Positions 27,928 through 36,747 of a stretch of DNA of 36,747 nucleotides are shown here, one piece after another. The stretch is from positions 1-36,747 of the forward strand of contig CANHJH010000008.1 in assembly GCA_947460365.1 (NCBI GenBank). Direction: 5' to 3'. Both the position numbers and the translations under genes were made by a program. A model generated the notes under the pieces. It was not told where the DNA came from. It did not search any database and saw nothing but the letters and a program-made list of their open reading frames with translations. The first letter of the stretch is position 1; every line of letters starts with the position of its first letter. Origin of the DNA: Sphingobacteriia bacterium (GTDB lineage: Bacteria; Bacteroidota; Bacteroidia; Chitinophagales; Chitinophagaceae).

Positions 27928-28431
27928 ATGAATACAGTTCAAATACTATTTTTCTTTTTAAGTGTACTGGCCATATTCAGTGCTGTTATGGTTTTATTTA
28001 GTAAAAGTCCGGTACACAGTGTACTCTGGTTAATTGCGGTGTTTTTTGCAATTTCCGGACATTATATCTTGCTAAATGCACAGTTTTTGGCAATTGTAAA
28101 CCTGATCGTTTACGCAGGCGCTATCATGGTTCTATTTCTGTTTGTAATTATGTTGATGAACTTAAATGCAAACGCAGAACCAAAAAAGTATTGGTGGATG
28201 AAATTTGCAGGTGTAATTTCCGGAGGATGTTTTTTAGTAGTGTTGGTCTCCTTGGTTCAACAAGCTACCGAACTAACCGGAAAACAAGCATTAGTCAAAG
28301 AAGGTAATATCGGTCTGATAAAAAATTTAGGAAAAGTATTATTTAGTGATTTTGTACTACCATTCGAAATAAGCAGTGTGTTGTTTTTAAGTGCAATGGT
28401 AGGTGCTGTAGTAATAGGAAAAAAAGACTAA
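27928..28431 (+). CDS. nuoJ: NADH-quinone oxidoreductase subunit J
   Basis: QFLAIVNLIVYAGAIMVLFLFVIMLMNL. Confidence 0.95.
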   Translation: MNTVQILFFFLSVLAIFSAVMVLFSKSPVHSVLWLIAVFFAISGHYILLNAQFLAIVNLIVYAGAIMVLFLFVIMLMNLNANAEPKKYWWMKFAGVISGGCFLVVLVSLVQQATELTGKQALVKEGNIGLIKNLGKVLFSDFVLPFEISSVLFLSAMVGAVVIGKKD

Positions 28432-28477
28432 TGCCGCAGCATAATTTTTAAATGATTAATTAAATAACTAGTTAAAT

Positions 28478-28813
28478 ATGCCAATACAATACTATATCTA
28501 TTTCTGCTTAGCCCTTTTTAGTATCGGAATAATAGGAGTGCTTACCAGAAGAAATGCCATCATTGTTTTCATGTGTATAGAGCTTATGCTTAATGCTGTA
28601 AACTTATTATTAGTTGCTTTTTCTAAATTACATCATGGAACAGCTTTGGCAATTGATCCGGCTACAACCGTTGGCACAGATGGCCAACTATTTGTATTTT
28701 TTATCATGGTGGTTGCAGCTGCAGAAGTAAGTGTAGGGTTAGCCATTATTGTTATGATGTACAGAAATACACATTCCGTAGACATTAACTTTTTGAACAG
28801 ATTGAAAAATTAA
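28478..28813 (+). CDS. nuoK: NADH-quinone oxidoreductase subunit K
   Basis: [30 protein letters not shown]...[17 protein letters not shown]. Confidence 0.96.
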   Translation: MPIQYYIYFCLALFSIGIIGVLTRRNAIIVFMCIELMLNAVNLLLVAFSKLHHGTALAIDPATTVGTDGQLFVFFIMVVAAAEVSVGLAIIVMMYRNTHSVDINFLNRLKN

Positions 28814-28814
28814 T

Positions 28815-30758
28815 ATGAGTAAGATAGCATTTTTAGTTCCTCTTTTTCCGCTAGTTGGATTTCTGATCAATGGATTGGGAAGAAAATACCTTTCTAAAAC
28901 AGCCATAGGTGTCATTGGTTCGGGAGTTATCTTTTGTTCTTTTGTAACCTCATGCATATTATTTCAGCAGGTTTGTAATGAGTCTTGTAATGAACAAACC
29001 TTCCATGCAGTAGTAACCCTATTTAATTTTATTAAAGTAGATGCGTTTACTATTCCATTCGCTTTTCAGATTGATCAATTGTCTGTATTATTCTTATTAA
29101 TTATTACAGGAATCGGATTCTTGATTCATCTCTATTCAACAGCGTATATGAAGGAGGAAGAATCGCACCATTTTGGTAGATATTTTGCCTACCTTAACTT
29201 ATTCGTATTCTCCATGCTATTATTGGTTATGGGCGCCAACTATGTAATCATGTTTATTGGTTGGGAAGGCGTTGGATTATGTTCTTACCTACTAATTGGT
29301 TATTGGTTTAAAAATAACCAATATAACTACGCAGCTAAGAAGGCGTTTATTATGAATAGAATTGGCGACCTAGGTTTCTTATTAGCTGTTTTTTGGATAT
29401 TATTTAAATTGGGAACTGTAAACTATGGTGATGTGTTTAGCAATGTTGCTAAACTTTCTGCTTTTGATATTGCTGCGATTACCATGTTGCTTTTTGTAGG
29501 AGCCATGGGAAAGAGCGCTCAAATTCCACTATATACCTGGTTACCCGATGCAATGGCAGGCCCAACTCCTGTTTCTGCATTAATACATGCTGCAACTATG
29601 GTAACAGCAGGTATTTATATGATCGCAAGAAGTAACATCTTATTTACTTTAGCCCCTTCTACTCAGGCGATAATAACTATTGTAGGGTTGGCTACAGCCG
29701 TTTTTGCAGCTACCATAGCGCTTAAGCAAAATGACATAAAAAAAGTATTGGCTTATTCTACTGTTAGTCAGTTGGGCTATATGTTTTTAGGATTAGGTGT
29801 TGGAGCTTACACCGGTGCTGTATTTCATGTGTTTACCCATGCCTTTTTTAAAGCATTACTCTTTCTAGGCGCTGGGTCTGTAATTCATGCTATGCACCAC
29901 GAACAAGATATTCGTAAAATGGGCAATCTAAAAAAATATATGCCAATTACGCATATTACTTTCTTATTAGGTTGTTTGGCAATTGCCGGCATTCCTCCTT
30001 TCTCCGGATTCTTTTCTAAAGATGAAATCTTAGCCGCAGTATTTACTAAGAATCCAATTTACTACTACATAGCAGTGGGTGGGGCGTTAATGACTGCTTT
30101 CTATATGTTCCGTTTATATACCCTTACTTTTCTTGGTCAATTTAGAGGTACATCGGAACAAGAACATCATTTACATGAAAGTCCTTATTCCATGACGATT
30201 CCTTTAATTGTTTTAGCCATTCTTTCAGTTATTGCTGGATTCATCGGTATTCCGGAAATCTTTGCCCCCGATAGCCATTGGTTAGAGCATTTTCTGGCTC
30301 CAATATTTAAGGAATCAACCAAATTAGCAGCGGTGCATCATGTAGACCATTCGCAAGAATACTTGATGATGGGAAGCGTAACAGGGTTGGTAATCCTGAT
30401 GATTTTAATCGCTTTAATTCTGTATAAAAAATATACCATTAAAGAGGATGAAACCAGTTGGGGAATTGGTAAACTATTGACTAACAAATGGTATATCGAT
30501 GAATTATATAATGCAATAATTGTTAACCCAATGAATGCATTTGCAGGATTTTGTAAAAACACTATAGAGAAGAACGGAATTGATGGAATAGTAAATGGAG
30601 TAGGTAAATTGGTTTCTTATAGCTCCAGACAACTGCGCCTTTTACAAAGTGGTCAAGTTGCCAGCTATTTGTTGATTATGATTTTATCGATAGTGGTGTT
30701 CTTCCTGATTTGGTTCAATGATTTAACCATAATTCGATTTTTAAACAATATATTTTAA
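28815..30758 (+). CDS. nuoL: NADH-quinone oxidoreductase subunit L
   Basis: GWEGVGLCSYLLIGYWF, LPDAMAGPTPVSALIHAATMVTAG. Confidence 0.98.
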   Translation: MSKIAFLVPLFPLVGFLINGLGRKYLSKTAIGVIGSGVIFCSFVTSCILFQQVCNESCNEQTFHAVVTLFNFIKVDAFTIPFAFQIDQLSVLFLLIITGIGFLIHLYSTAYMKEEESHHFGRYFAYLNLFVFSMLLLVMGANYVIMFIGWEGVGLCSYLLIGYWFKNNQYNYAAKKAFIMNRIGDLGFLLAVFWILFKLGTVNYGDVFSNVAKLSAFDIAAITMLLFVGAMGKSAQIPLYTWLPDAMAGPTPVSALIHAATMVTAGIYMIARSNILFTLAPSTQAIITIVGLATAVFAATIALKQNDIKKVLAYSTVSQLGYMFLGLGVGAYTGAVFHVFTHAFFKALLFLGAGSVIHAMHHEQDIRKMGNLKKYMPITHITFLLGCLAIAGIPPFSGFFSKDEILAAVFTKNPIYYYIAVGGALMTAFYMFRLYTLTFLGQFRGTSEQEHHLHESPYSMTIPLIVLAILSVIAGFIGIPEIFAPDSHWLEHFLAPIFKESTKLAAVHHVDHSQEYLMMGSVTGLVILMILIALILYKKYTIKEDETSWGIGKLLTNKWYIDELYNAIIVNPMNAFAGFCKNTIEKNGIDGIVNGVGKLVSYSSRQLRLLQSGQVASYLLIMILSIVVFFLIWFNDLTIIRFLNNIF

Positions 30759-30782
30759 TTCGTTCATTAAGTATTCAGAACA

Positions 30783-32210
30783 ATGATAGCTTTATTACTC
30801 ATATTAACCCCTTTAGCAACCGGATTGCTTTCAATTTTAATGACCAAGGGTGGTTTTGCAAAAAACTTTTCACTACTTGCTTCATTAGTTACACTTGTTA
30901 TAGCCATTGCGGCAATACAAGCGCCTGTTGCACCTGCATTTGATATTGTATGGTTAAATAATTTAGGTAGCAGATTTACCCTGAAGATGGATGGAATGAG
31001 TAAAATGCTTTGTTTATTAACAGCAGTAGCATTTCCAATCATCTTTACTTCGGTTTATAAAAACACCTATAAAAATGCTGCCTCTTTTTTTGGTTTGATG
31101 TTGCTTACTCAAGCAGGCTTAATGGGTGTGTTTCTTGCAGCAGATGCGTTATTGTTCTATTTTTTCTGGGAATTCGCTTTAATACCTGTTTATTTTCTAT
31201 GCTCTATTTGGGGAGGTGAAAAACGCATCGCCGTTACGTTTAAGTTTTTCATTTATACCTTTTTAGGCTCTTTGTTGATGTTGGCTGGCATACTGTTCAT
31301 TTATTTCAGAACTGCCGATCATTCATTTGCCCTTCAATCATTTTATCATGTAAACTTAAGCGGCAAAGAGCAATCCTTAATTTTTTGGTTATTCTTTGTA
31401 GCATTTGCTATTAAAATGCCCATTTTCCCTTTTCATACATGGCAACCAGATGCTTATGAACAAGCACCCACTGCAACCACAATGGTGTTAAGTGGCGTAA
31501 TGGTAAAGATGGGTTTATATGCAGTACTGCGCTGGTTATTACCTGTTTTCCCATTAGCAACAGCTCAATTCAGTAATGTTATTATTATACTTTCCGTAAT
31601 AGGAATGATTTATGCTTCTTTAATAGCCATTCGTCAGGATGATATTAAACGATTAATTGCCTATTCTTCTATTGCACACATTGGATTAATGAGTGCTGCT
31701 ATTTTTTCGGCCGACAAAACTGCGCTGGAAGGAGTAATGTTACAAATGTTTAATCACGGTATTAATGTGATAGGATTATGGATCATTGCAGACATAATTG
31801 AGCAACAATTAGGCACACGCAAAATGAGCGAAATGGGTGGACTTGCTCAAAAAGCACCGGCTATGGCTATTCTATTTGTGGTGATGGCCTTTGCTAATGT
31901 GGCATTGCCACTTACCAACGCTTTCATCGGAGAGTTTTTAATGTTTAGTGGTTTATTCAGGGTTAATATGATTATTGCCGCTGTGGCAGGTGTAAGCATT
32001 ATTTTAGCTGCGGTTTATACACTAAATATGGTGCAGAAAGTGATTTATGGTGAACTCGGAGAAACTGCAATAAAATCAACCGATATTAAGCTTAATGTTA
32101 AATTAGCATTGGTAGTTATTGCGTTGGCCATTATTGCTTTAGGAATATACCCTCAGCCAATGATCAACTTAACCAATGACAGTGTAGTAGGGTTAATTAT
32201 TAAAAAGTAA
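30783..32210 (+). CDS. nuoM: NADH-quinone oxidoreductase subunit M
   Basis: FFWEFALIPVYFLCSIWGGEKR, FHTWQPDAYEQAPTATTMVLSGVMVKMGLYA. Confidence 0.97.
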   Translation: MIALLLILTPLATGLLSILMTKGGFAKNFSLLASLVTLVIAIAAIQAPVAPAFDIVWLNNLGSRFTLKMDGMSKMLCLLTAVAFPIIFTSVYKNTYKNAASFFGLMLLTQAGLMGVFLAADALLFYFFWEFALIPVYFLCSIWGGEKRIAVTFKFFIYTFLGSLLMLAGILFIYFRTADHSFALQSFYHVNLSGKEQSLIFWLFFVAFAIKMPIFPFHTWQPDAYEQAPTATTMVLSGVMVKMGLYAVLRWLLPVFPLATAQFSNVIIILSVIGMIYASLIAIRQDDIKRLIAYSSIAHIGLMSAAIFSADKTALEGVMLQMFNHGINVIGLWIIADIIEQQLGTRKMSEMGGLAQKAPAMAILFVVMAFANVALPLTNAFIGEFLMFSGLFRVNMIIAAVAGVSIILAAVYTLNMVQKVIYGELGETAIKSTDIKLNVKLALVVIALAIIALGIYPQPMINLTNDSVVGLIIKK

Positions 32211-32228
32211 AGAATATCTAAAATAATT

Positions 32229-33617
32229 ATGAACGCAATTATATTTTCAGCTATAATGGGAGTGGTGATGATGTTTAGTGGTATCATCACAGAAAAAAAG
32301 TCCGCCATATCTTTTGTTGCGGTTGTTGCCTTGTTTATTTTATTAGCCGCAAACATTGCCAATACGTACGGCTTATGCTCCATAAGTATTAATACGCACG
32401 ACCTATTGCATTTCAGCAAGTTTGGATTGTACTTCAATTCAATATTAATTACAGCAGCATTAATATTTGTATTACTTAGCGGCTCAGCTGTTGAAAAAGT
32501 AGGGAACTATGCCGCAGATTATTATGCACTAATATTTTTTGTATTATGTGGCACCAGTATTCTCACCTCGTTCAATGGACTGTTGATGTTGTTTTTAGGG
32601 ATAGAAATTATGACCATACCGTTATACATCCTAACGGGTGCCGATAAAAAGAACTTAAAAAGCAATGAAGCTTCCTTGAAATATTTCTTAATGGGTTCTT
32701 TTTCTACCGGAATTATGTTAATGGGCATAGCTTTAGTGTATGGTGCTAATGGCTCCTTCGCATTAACTACTCCTGCCGCTGTTCCAAATTCCGCAGGGGT
32801 TATTCCTGTTTCTTTCTTGTTAGTGGGTGGATATATTTTATTATTTGTTTCTATGTGCTTTAAGGTATCTGCAGCACCTTTCCATTTTTGGACGCCGGAT
32901 GTATATGATGGCGCACCTACTGTGTTTACCGCCTTTATGTCTACCATTGTAAAAGCTGCAGGTTTCTTTGCTTTCCTTGTTTTGTTTGAAGCAAACGCAA
33001 CGCTATTGGGTCCTTCATGGAAAATTATGCTAACTTTTGTAATCATTGCAACACTCCTCATCGGCAATATAACGGCTGTGTTTCAGCAGAGTGTAAAAAG
33101 AATGTTGGCATATTCCAGTATCGCTCAGGCAGGATTTATGCTTTTCGCTTTATATACTTATAACGACCTTGCAAAAGAAGGTATTCTATTATATGCTGTT
33201 GCATATTGTCTGGCCACTATTGGCTTTTTCGCTGTTTTGGTAAAAGTTAAGGATCATAGTTTTGATGGATTCAATGGCTTGGCTAAGGCCCAACCTGTAT
33301 TGGCATTTAGCGCAGTGGTATTTTTGATGTCATTGGCAGGTATCCCCTTAACTGCCGGATTTTTCGCCAAGTACTACATGCTTGCTGCCGTCATAAAATC
33401 GGGCGGATCTTTTTGGATTGTGCTGGTAGCGTTGGTATTTGCTGCAATAAGCGTTTATTACTATTTCAAAGTAATCCAGGCAATGTATTTTAAATCAGGT
33501 GATCCCGAAATCATGGAAGTATCCAGTGGGTATAAAACTGCAATCGTTTTGGTGTCTTTGTTGGTGATAGCCATTGGCGTTCTTCCTTCAATAGTGCTCA
33601 ATTGGTTTTATTTTTAA
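32229..33617 (+). CDS. nuoN: NADH-quinone oxidoreductase subunit N
   Basis: LFLGIEIMTIPLYIL, FHFWTPDVYDGAPTVFTAFMSTIVKAAGF. Confidence 0.96.
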   Translation: MNAIIFSAIMGVVMMFSGIITEKKSAISFVAVVALFILLAANIANTYGLCSISINTHDLLHFSKFGLYFNSILITAALIFVLLSGSAVEKVGNYAADYYALIFFVLCGTSILTSFNGLLMLFLGIEIMTIPLYILTGADKKNLKSNEASLKYFLMGSFSTGIMLMGIALVYGANGSFALTTPAAVPNSAGVIPVSFLLVGGYILLFVSMCFKVSAAPFHFWTPDVYDGAPTVFTAFMSTIVKAAGFFAFLVLFEANATLLGPSWKIMLTFVIIATLLIGNITAVFQQSVKRMLAYSSIAQAGFMLFALYTYNDLAKEGILLYAVAYCLATIGFFAVLVKVKDHSFDGFNGLAKAQPVLAFSAVVFLMSLAGIPLTAGFFAKYYMLAAVIKSGGSFWIVLVALVFAAISVYYYFKVIQAMYFKSGDPEIMEVSSGYKTAIVLVSLLVIAIGVLPSIVLNWFYF

Positions 33618-33705
33618 CCACTCTTCATAATTAACAACGAAAGTGCATTGAATTAATCAATCTGCTATTACCTTTAGTATATAGCTTACCTAAATAAATT
33701 ATTCA

Positions 33706-34986
33706 ATGACGGTTTTTGATTCACTTAATTTAGCCTGGAGAACTGTTCGAAGCAATAAACTTCGTGCTGGAATTACTATAGCCATTATTGCATTTGGTAT
33801 AATGGCCTTAATTGGTATTATTACCGCTATTGAGGCGATGAATCAGAGCCTTAAGGAGAGCTTTTCTTCAATGGGTGCCAATGCTTTTAATATTCGATTT
33901 AAAGAGTCCAGAGCCAGAATGGGACCTGATGGGGGTGGTAATCAAGTAGTTAAAGTACGAAGAGGTTTAAAACAAAAAAAATCAAGTCTGGGTAAACCTA
34001 TCCGTTTAGAAGAAGCTGAATTCTTTAAATCTAATTTTAATTTCCCCGGATCAGGCGTTTGTATTTATAGAAGAGGCCCCGGTGCGCAGGAATTGCACTA
34101 TAAAGAGAAAAAAACCAACCCGCAGATAACTGTTTGGGGAGGTGATGAAAACTATTTGGCTGTAAACGGTTACTCCATCAACTTAGGAAGAAATTTAAAT
34201 AGCTTAGATATTCAAAGTGGCAGAAATGTTTGCTTAATTGGAAGCAATGTGGCAGAAAAACTATTTGGAAATAATCCTGAAAAATGCCTCGATAAAATCA
34301 TTAAAGTAGGGAGTAGTCCATATAGAATTATCGGATTATTAAAAAGTAAAGGATCGAGTGCAATGCTCAGGCAAGATGACATGATTCTTACCTCATATAC
34401 CAATGTCAGGAGATTCCCCAATGCTTCACAGTCTTATTTGTTAGGAGTTATTGTAAGAAATATCAATGAACTGCCCGTAGCTACCGATGAAGCCACCTCC
34501 GTATTCAGAGCAGTTAGGAAATTAGAACCTACGGAAGACAACAACTTTGTAATTGAAAAGAGCGATAAGTTCGCCGAAATGTTTATAGGCTTCTTAAGTA
34601 GTATTACCGGTGCTGCCAGTGCAATTGGACTAATTACTTTAATTGGCGCCGCTATTGGCTTAATGAATATTATGTTGGTTTCCGTAAATGAAAGAACCAA
34701 AGAAGTAGGATTAATCAAAGCATTAGGTGGAAAGAGTAAATATGTACGTCAACAGTTCTTATTCGAAAGTGTAATCATTAGTCTGCTAGGTGCATTCTTT
34801 GGAATTGTGTTAGGAATATTAGTGGGTAACCTGTTCGGGTTAGTATTGAAAACAGGGTTTGTAGTGCCTTGGGCTTGGGTAATCATCGGTATTGTGATAT
34901 GCACAGCAGTAGGACTAGCAGCCGGTATATATCCTGCAATGAAAGCTGCCAGATTAAATCCTATAGTTGCATTGAGGTACGAGTAG
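33706..34986 (+). CDS. ABC transporter permease, MacB/FtsX type
   Basis: N-terminal TM plus MacB_PCD-like region; FtsX domain NIMLVSVNERTKEVGLIKALGGKSKYVRQQFLFES and PAMKAARLNPIVALRYE. Confidence 0.93.
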   Translation: MTVFDSLNLAWRTVRSNKLRAGITIAIIAFGIMALIGIITAIEAMNQSLKESFSSMGANAFNIRFKESRARMGPDGGGNQVVKVRRGLKQKKSSLGKPIRLEEAEFFKSNFNFPGSGVCIYRRGPGAQELHYKEKKTNPQITVWGGDENYLAVNGYSINLGRNLNSLDIQSGRNVCLIGSNVAEKLFGNNPEKCLDKIIKVGSSPYRIIGLLKSKGSSAMLRQDDMILTSYTNVRRFPNASQSYLLGVIVRNINELPVATDEATSVFRAVRKLEPTEDNNFVIEKSDKFAEMFIGFLSSITGAASAIGLITLIGAAIGLMNIMLVSVNERTKEVGLIKALGGKSKYVRQQFLFESVIISLLGAFFGIVLGILVGNLFGLVLKTGFVVPWAWVIIGIVICTAVGLAAGIYPAMKAARLNPIVALRYE

Positions 34987-35063
34987 AGCATACATGCTGA
35001 CGTCTTGAAAAGTCAAAAGCCAAAAGTAAAAAGTAAAAATTCAAAGGTCAAAGCTTTGAATTT
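34986..35063. repeat. Degenerate GACGCCATGCTGGCGTC-type palindrome followed by GTCAAAA heptads and a 10-bp hairpin
   Basis: GAGCATACATGCTGACGTCT (15/20 match to GAGACGCCATGCTGGCGTCT), then agtcaaaagccaaaagtaaaaagt; AAATTCAAAG-gtcaaag-CTTTGAATTT. Confidence 0.6.
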
Positions 35064-35067
35064 CAGC

Positions 35068-35781
35068 TTATTTTTTATTCATGATTTTCAATTGCTCATT
35101 AATGTAGTATTTGATGTCTTCCTCTGTAAGATTTGCTCTCAGCCATTCGTAATTGGGGCGAAATTTCTGCATGAATTCTTGTAAAGTATCATTGGTGAAT
35201 CCTGTGTATTGGTTAACCAACTGTGCCGGAAATCTATAATTAATGTAAGCCTCACGTTCATTGGTCTCAAAAAATTGAAATGCTTTTCTTTTATTTTTTT
35301 CTTTACGTGAAAATCGATCAATATTTAAGGCGATGCCAGCTCCGGAATTTGCACTAGCAACTGCGGGAATTTTATATTGAACAATGTCTTCAAAAAAATC
35401 TTTTCTTCTTTCAATACTGTCTAGCTGATAGGCATTCATTCCTTTTGTTTTTACAGTAACATTTCCTAATGAATGTGTTAATGGAACAAGTTGTAGGTAA
35501 AGCGTATCATGTATTAATAATCGTTGTTGAAACAATACAGTATCAAAATGGTAACCCACCGCTGCAAATGAAAGGACCTGATTTTGAGTAACTTCTATCT
35601 TTAAAAGTCCTTTATTGCTGGTCATTACCGTATGTTGGGTATTTAAATTAGTAACACTGGCCAATGCAATGGGTTCATTGGTTGCACTATCTTTTAAATA
35701 GCCCCAAACATATTTTTTTTGTTGCGCAATAACTGTAGAGGAGAAAAGGAACATCAAAATAAATACATACAATGCCCGCAT
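35068..35781 (-). CDS. Secreted protein with CarboxypepD_reg-like N-terminal domain
   Basis: Signal peptide; VWGYLKDSATNEPIALASVTNLNTQHTVMTSNKGLLKIEV. Confidence 0.75.
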   Translation of the reverse strand: MRALYVFILMFLFSSTVIAQQKKYVWGYLKDSATNEPIALASVTNLNTQHTVMTSNKGLLKIEVTQNQVLSFAAVGYHFDTVLFQQRLLIHDTLYLQLVPLTHSLGNVTVKTKGMNAYQLDSIERRKDFFEDIVQYKIPAVASANSGAGIALNIDRFSRKEKNKRKAFQFFETNEREAYINYRFPAQLVNQYTGFTNDTLQEFMQKFRPNYEWLRANLTEEDIKYYINEQLKIMNKK

Positions 35782-35809
35782 ATCTTTTTTTTACAAAAAT
35801 AGGCATAAA

Positions 35810-35842
35810 AATACCTCACAATCATGATGATTGTGAGGTATT
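35810..35842 (-). terminator. Terminator downstream of the metalloprotease gene
   Basis: AATACCTCACAATCAT-G-ATGATTGTGAGGTATT perfect 16-bp inverted repeat, followed on the minus strand by a T-run. Confidence 0.75.
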
Positions 35843-35875
35843 AAAAATATTTTCAATCAAATTATTGGCCCAAAG

Positions 35876-36747
35876 TTATTTAGGCTCTAATCCTTGTTTG
35901 ATTTTTTCTGTCAAATCCTGTAAATGAATTTTAGTCATTTTATCTTCAACTCCTGTTGATGATGCATTCAATTGAGCGCGTAATGCTATTAGCTGAGCTC
36001 TTACAATTGCAGGAACATCTGTTTTTTTCAAATCGGTACTTGAACTTGAGCCTCCACCAATACCAAAACTAACATTAACTAATGGTGTTGTTGGATTTAC
36101 AATGTTTAATAAACGTTCTACGTATGATTTCTGCAATAATCTGCGATACATGCTGATAGACTTCTTGCTCTTCACCTCACTAAAAATTCCGTTTTCTACG
36201 TCGTTTAATAATTCAATAGCAGCATATGCTTTGTCCAGTCCAAAACGCTCTCCGCTAAGTTGCAGCCTGTTTAGTCTGTCGGCACTAACTAAGTTGTTTA
36301 AAGCCGCATCTTGTAAGTTCATTATTGGATCATTACTAATCGGGTTATTAAATTTATTCCATAAGTTATGATCGATTAACCAACTTGGAGTTTCAAAAAC
36401 ATGTTTATTTAAAAAAGCTACCGCTTCTTTCTGGCGAGATTTTGGCGTTATTTCGTAAACTGCTTCGTCTTGTTCAACTGTTTTAAATGTTTCGTACACG
36501 CCTGCAACATTTGCAGTCACATGTCCTACATATCTTCTGAATTGACCTAACAACTGAACATACATGCTGCTGATATTTTCATATTGGTCAGCTGCTTCTT
36601 TTGTCCACTCAGGCAAGCCTTTAATAATACGCTTAAGATTAGCAATACCATATTCACTTGCTTTCACAGCGTTATCACTTAAGTCTTCACTTTGACTTCT
36701 TGGATCAGCTCTGTTACCCAATTCATAGGTACCAAACCAACGGCGAG
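35876..36747 (-). CDS. Zinc-dependent metalloprotease (DUF5117/DUF4953-type), C-terminal part, 5' truncated by window end
   Basis: Reading continues upstream of the track start as RRWFGTYELGNRADPRSQSEDLSDNAVKASEYGIANLKRI. Confidence 0.75.
   Translation of the reverse strand, partial: RRWFGTYELGNRADPRSQSEDLSDNAVKASEYGIANLKRIIKGLPEWTKEAADQYENISSMYVQLLGQFRRYVGHVTANVAGVYETFKTVEQDEAVYEITPKSRQKEAVAFLNKHVFETPSWLIDHNLWNKFNNPISNDPIMNLQDAALNNLVSADRLNRLQLSGERFGLDKAYAAIELLNDVENGIFSEVKSKKSISMYRRLLQKSYVERLLNIVNPTTPLVNVSFGIGGGSSSSTDLKKTDVPAIVRAQLIALRAQLNASSTGVEDKMTKIHLQDLTEKIKQGLEPK

Noticed and set aside
1-36747. tRNA or rRNA genes
   Set aside because: No cloverleaf with a GGTTCRANYCC-type T-arm and no rRNA-like sequence was noticed by eye; tRNAscan-SE would be decisive.

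Overview
The window looks like a Bacteroidota chromosome segment, probably near Chitinophagaceae (AT-rich, TAnnTTTG-type -7 boxes, family composition). Two ordinary regions flank an accessory island. Region 1 (1-9.96 kb): ffh, rpsP, rimM, dinB, a peroxiredoxin, an amidohydrolase, two pseudouridine synthases, rlmN and a small secreted protein. Accessory island (about 9.96-15.0 kb): (i) a translationally coupled three-gene unit that reads as a toxin-antitoxin-chaperone (TAC) module, i.e. HigB-like toxin, XRE antitoxin with a C-terminal extension, and SecB-like protein; (ii) two identical 38-bp direct repeats bracketing that unit, each holding a perfect terminator-like hairpin; (iii) a PIN-domain toxin with a small overlapping ORF missing from the ORF track; (iv) a frameshifted secreted-protein gene; (v) an orphan 452-aa protein with a C-terminal PD-(D/E)XK-like nuclease. 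Region 2 (15.0-36.7 kb): hisS, a low-MW tyrosine phosphatase, a PstS-like lipoprotein, a TPR protein, a complete 14-gene nuoA-N complex I operon, an FtsX/MacB-type permease, a CarboxypepD_reg-like protein and the C-terminal part of a zinc metalloprotease cut by the window end. Several interspersed repeats sit at gene junctions, including inside nuo: a GACGCCATG(C/T)TGGCGTC palindrome family, GTCAAAA heptad repeats and a GATAATGG repeat. All family calls come from reading sequences and motifs; no searches were run.
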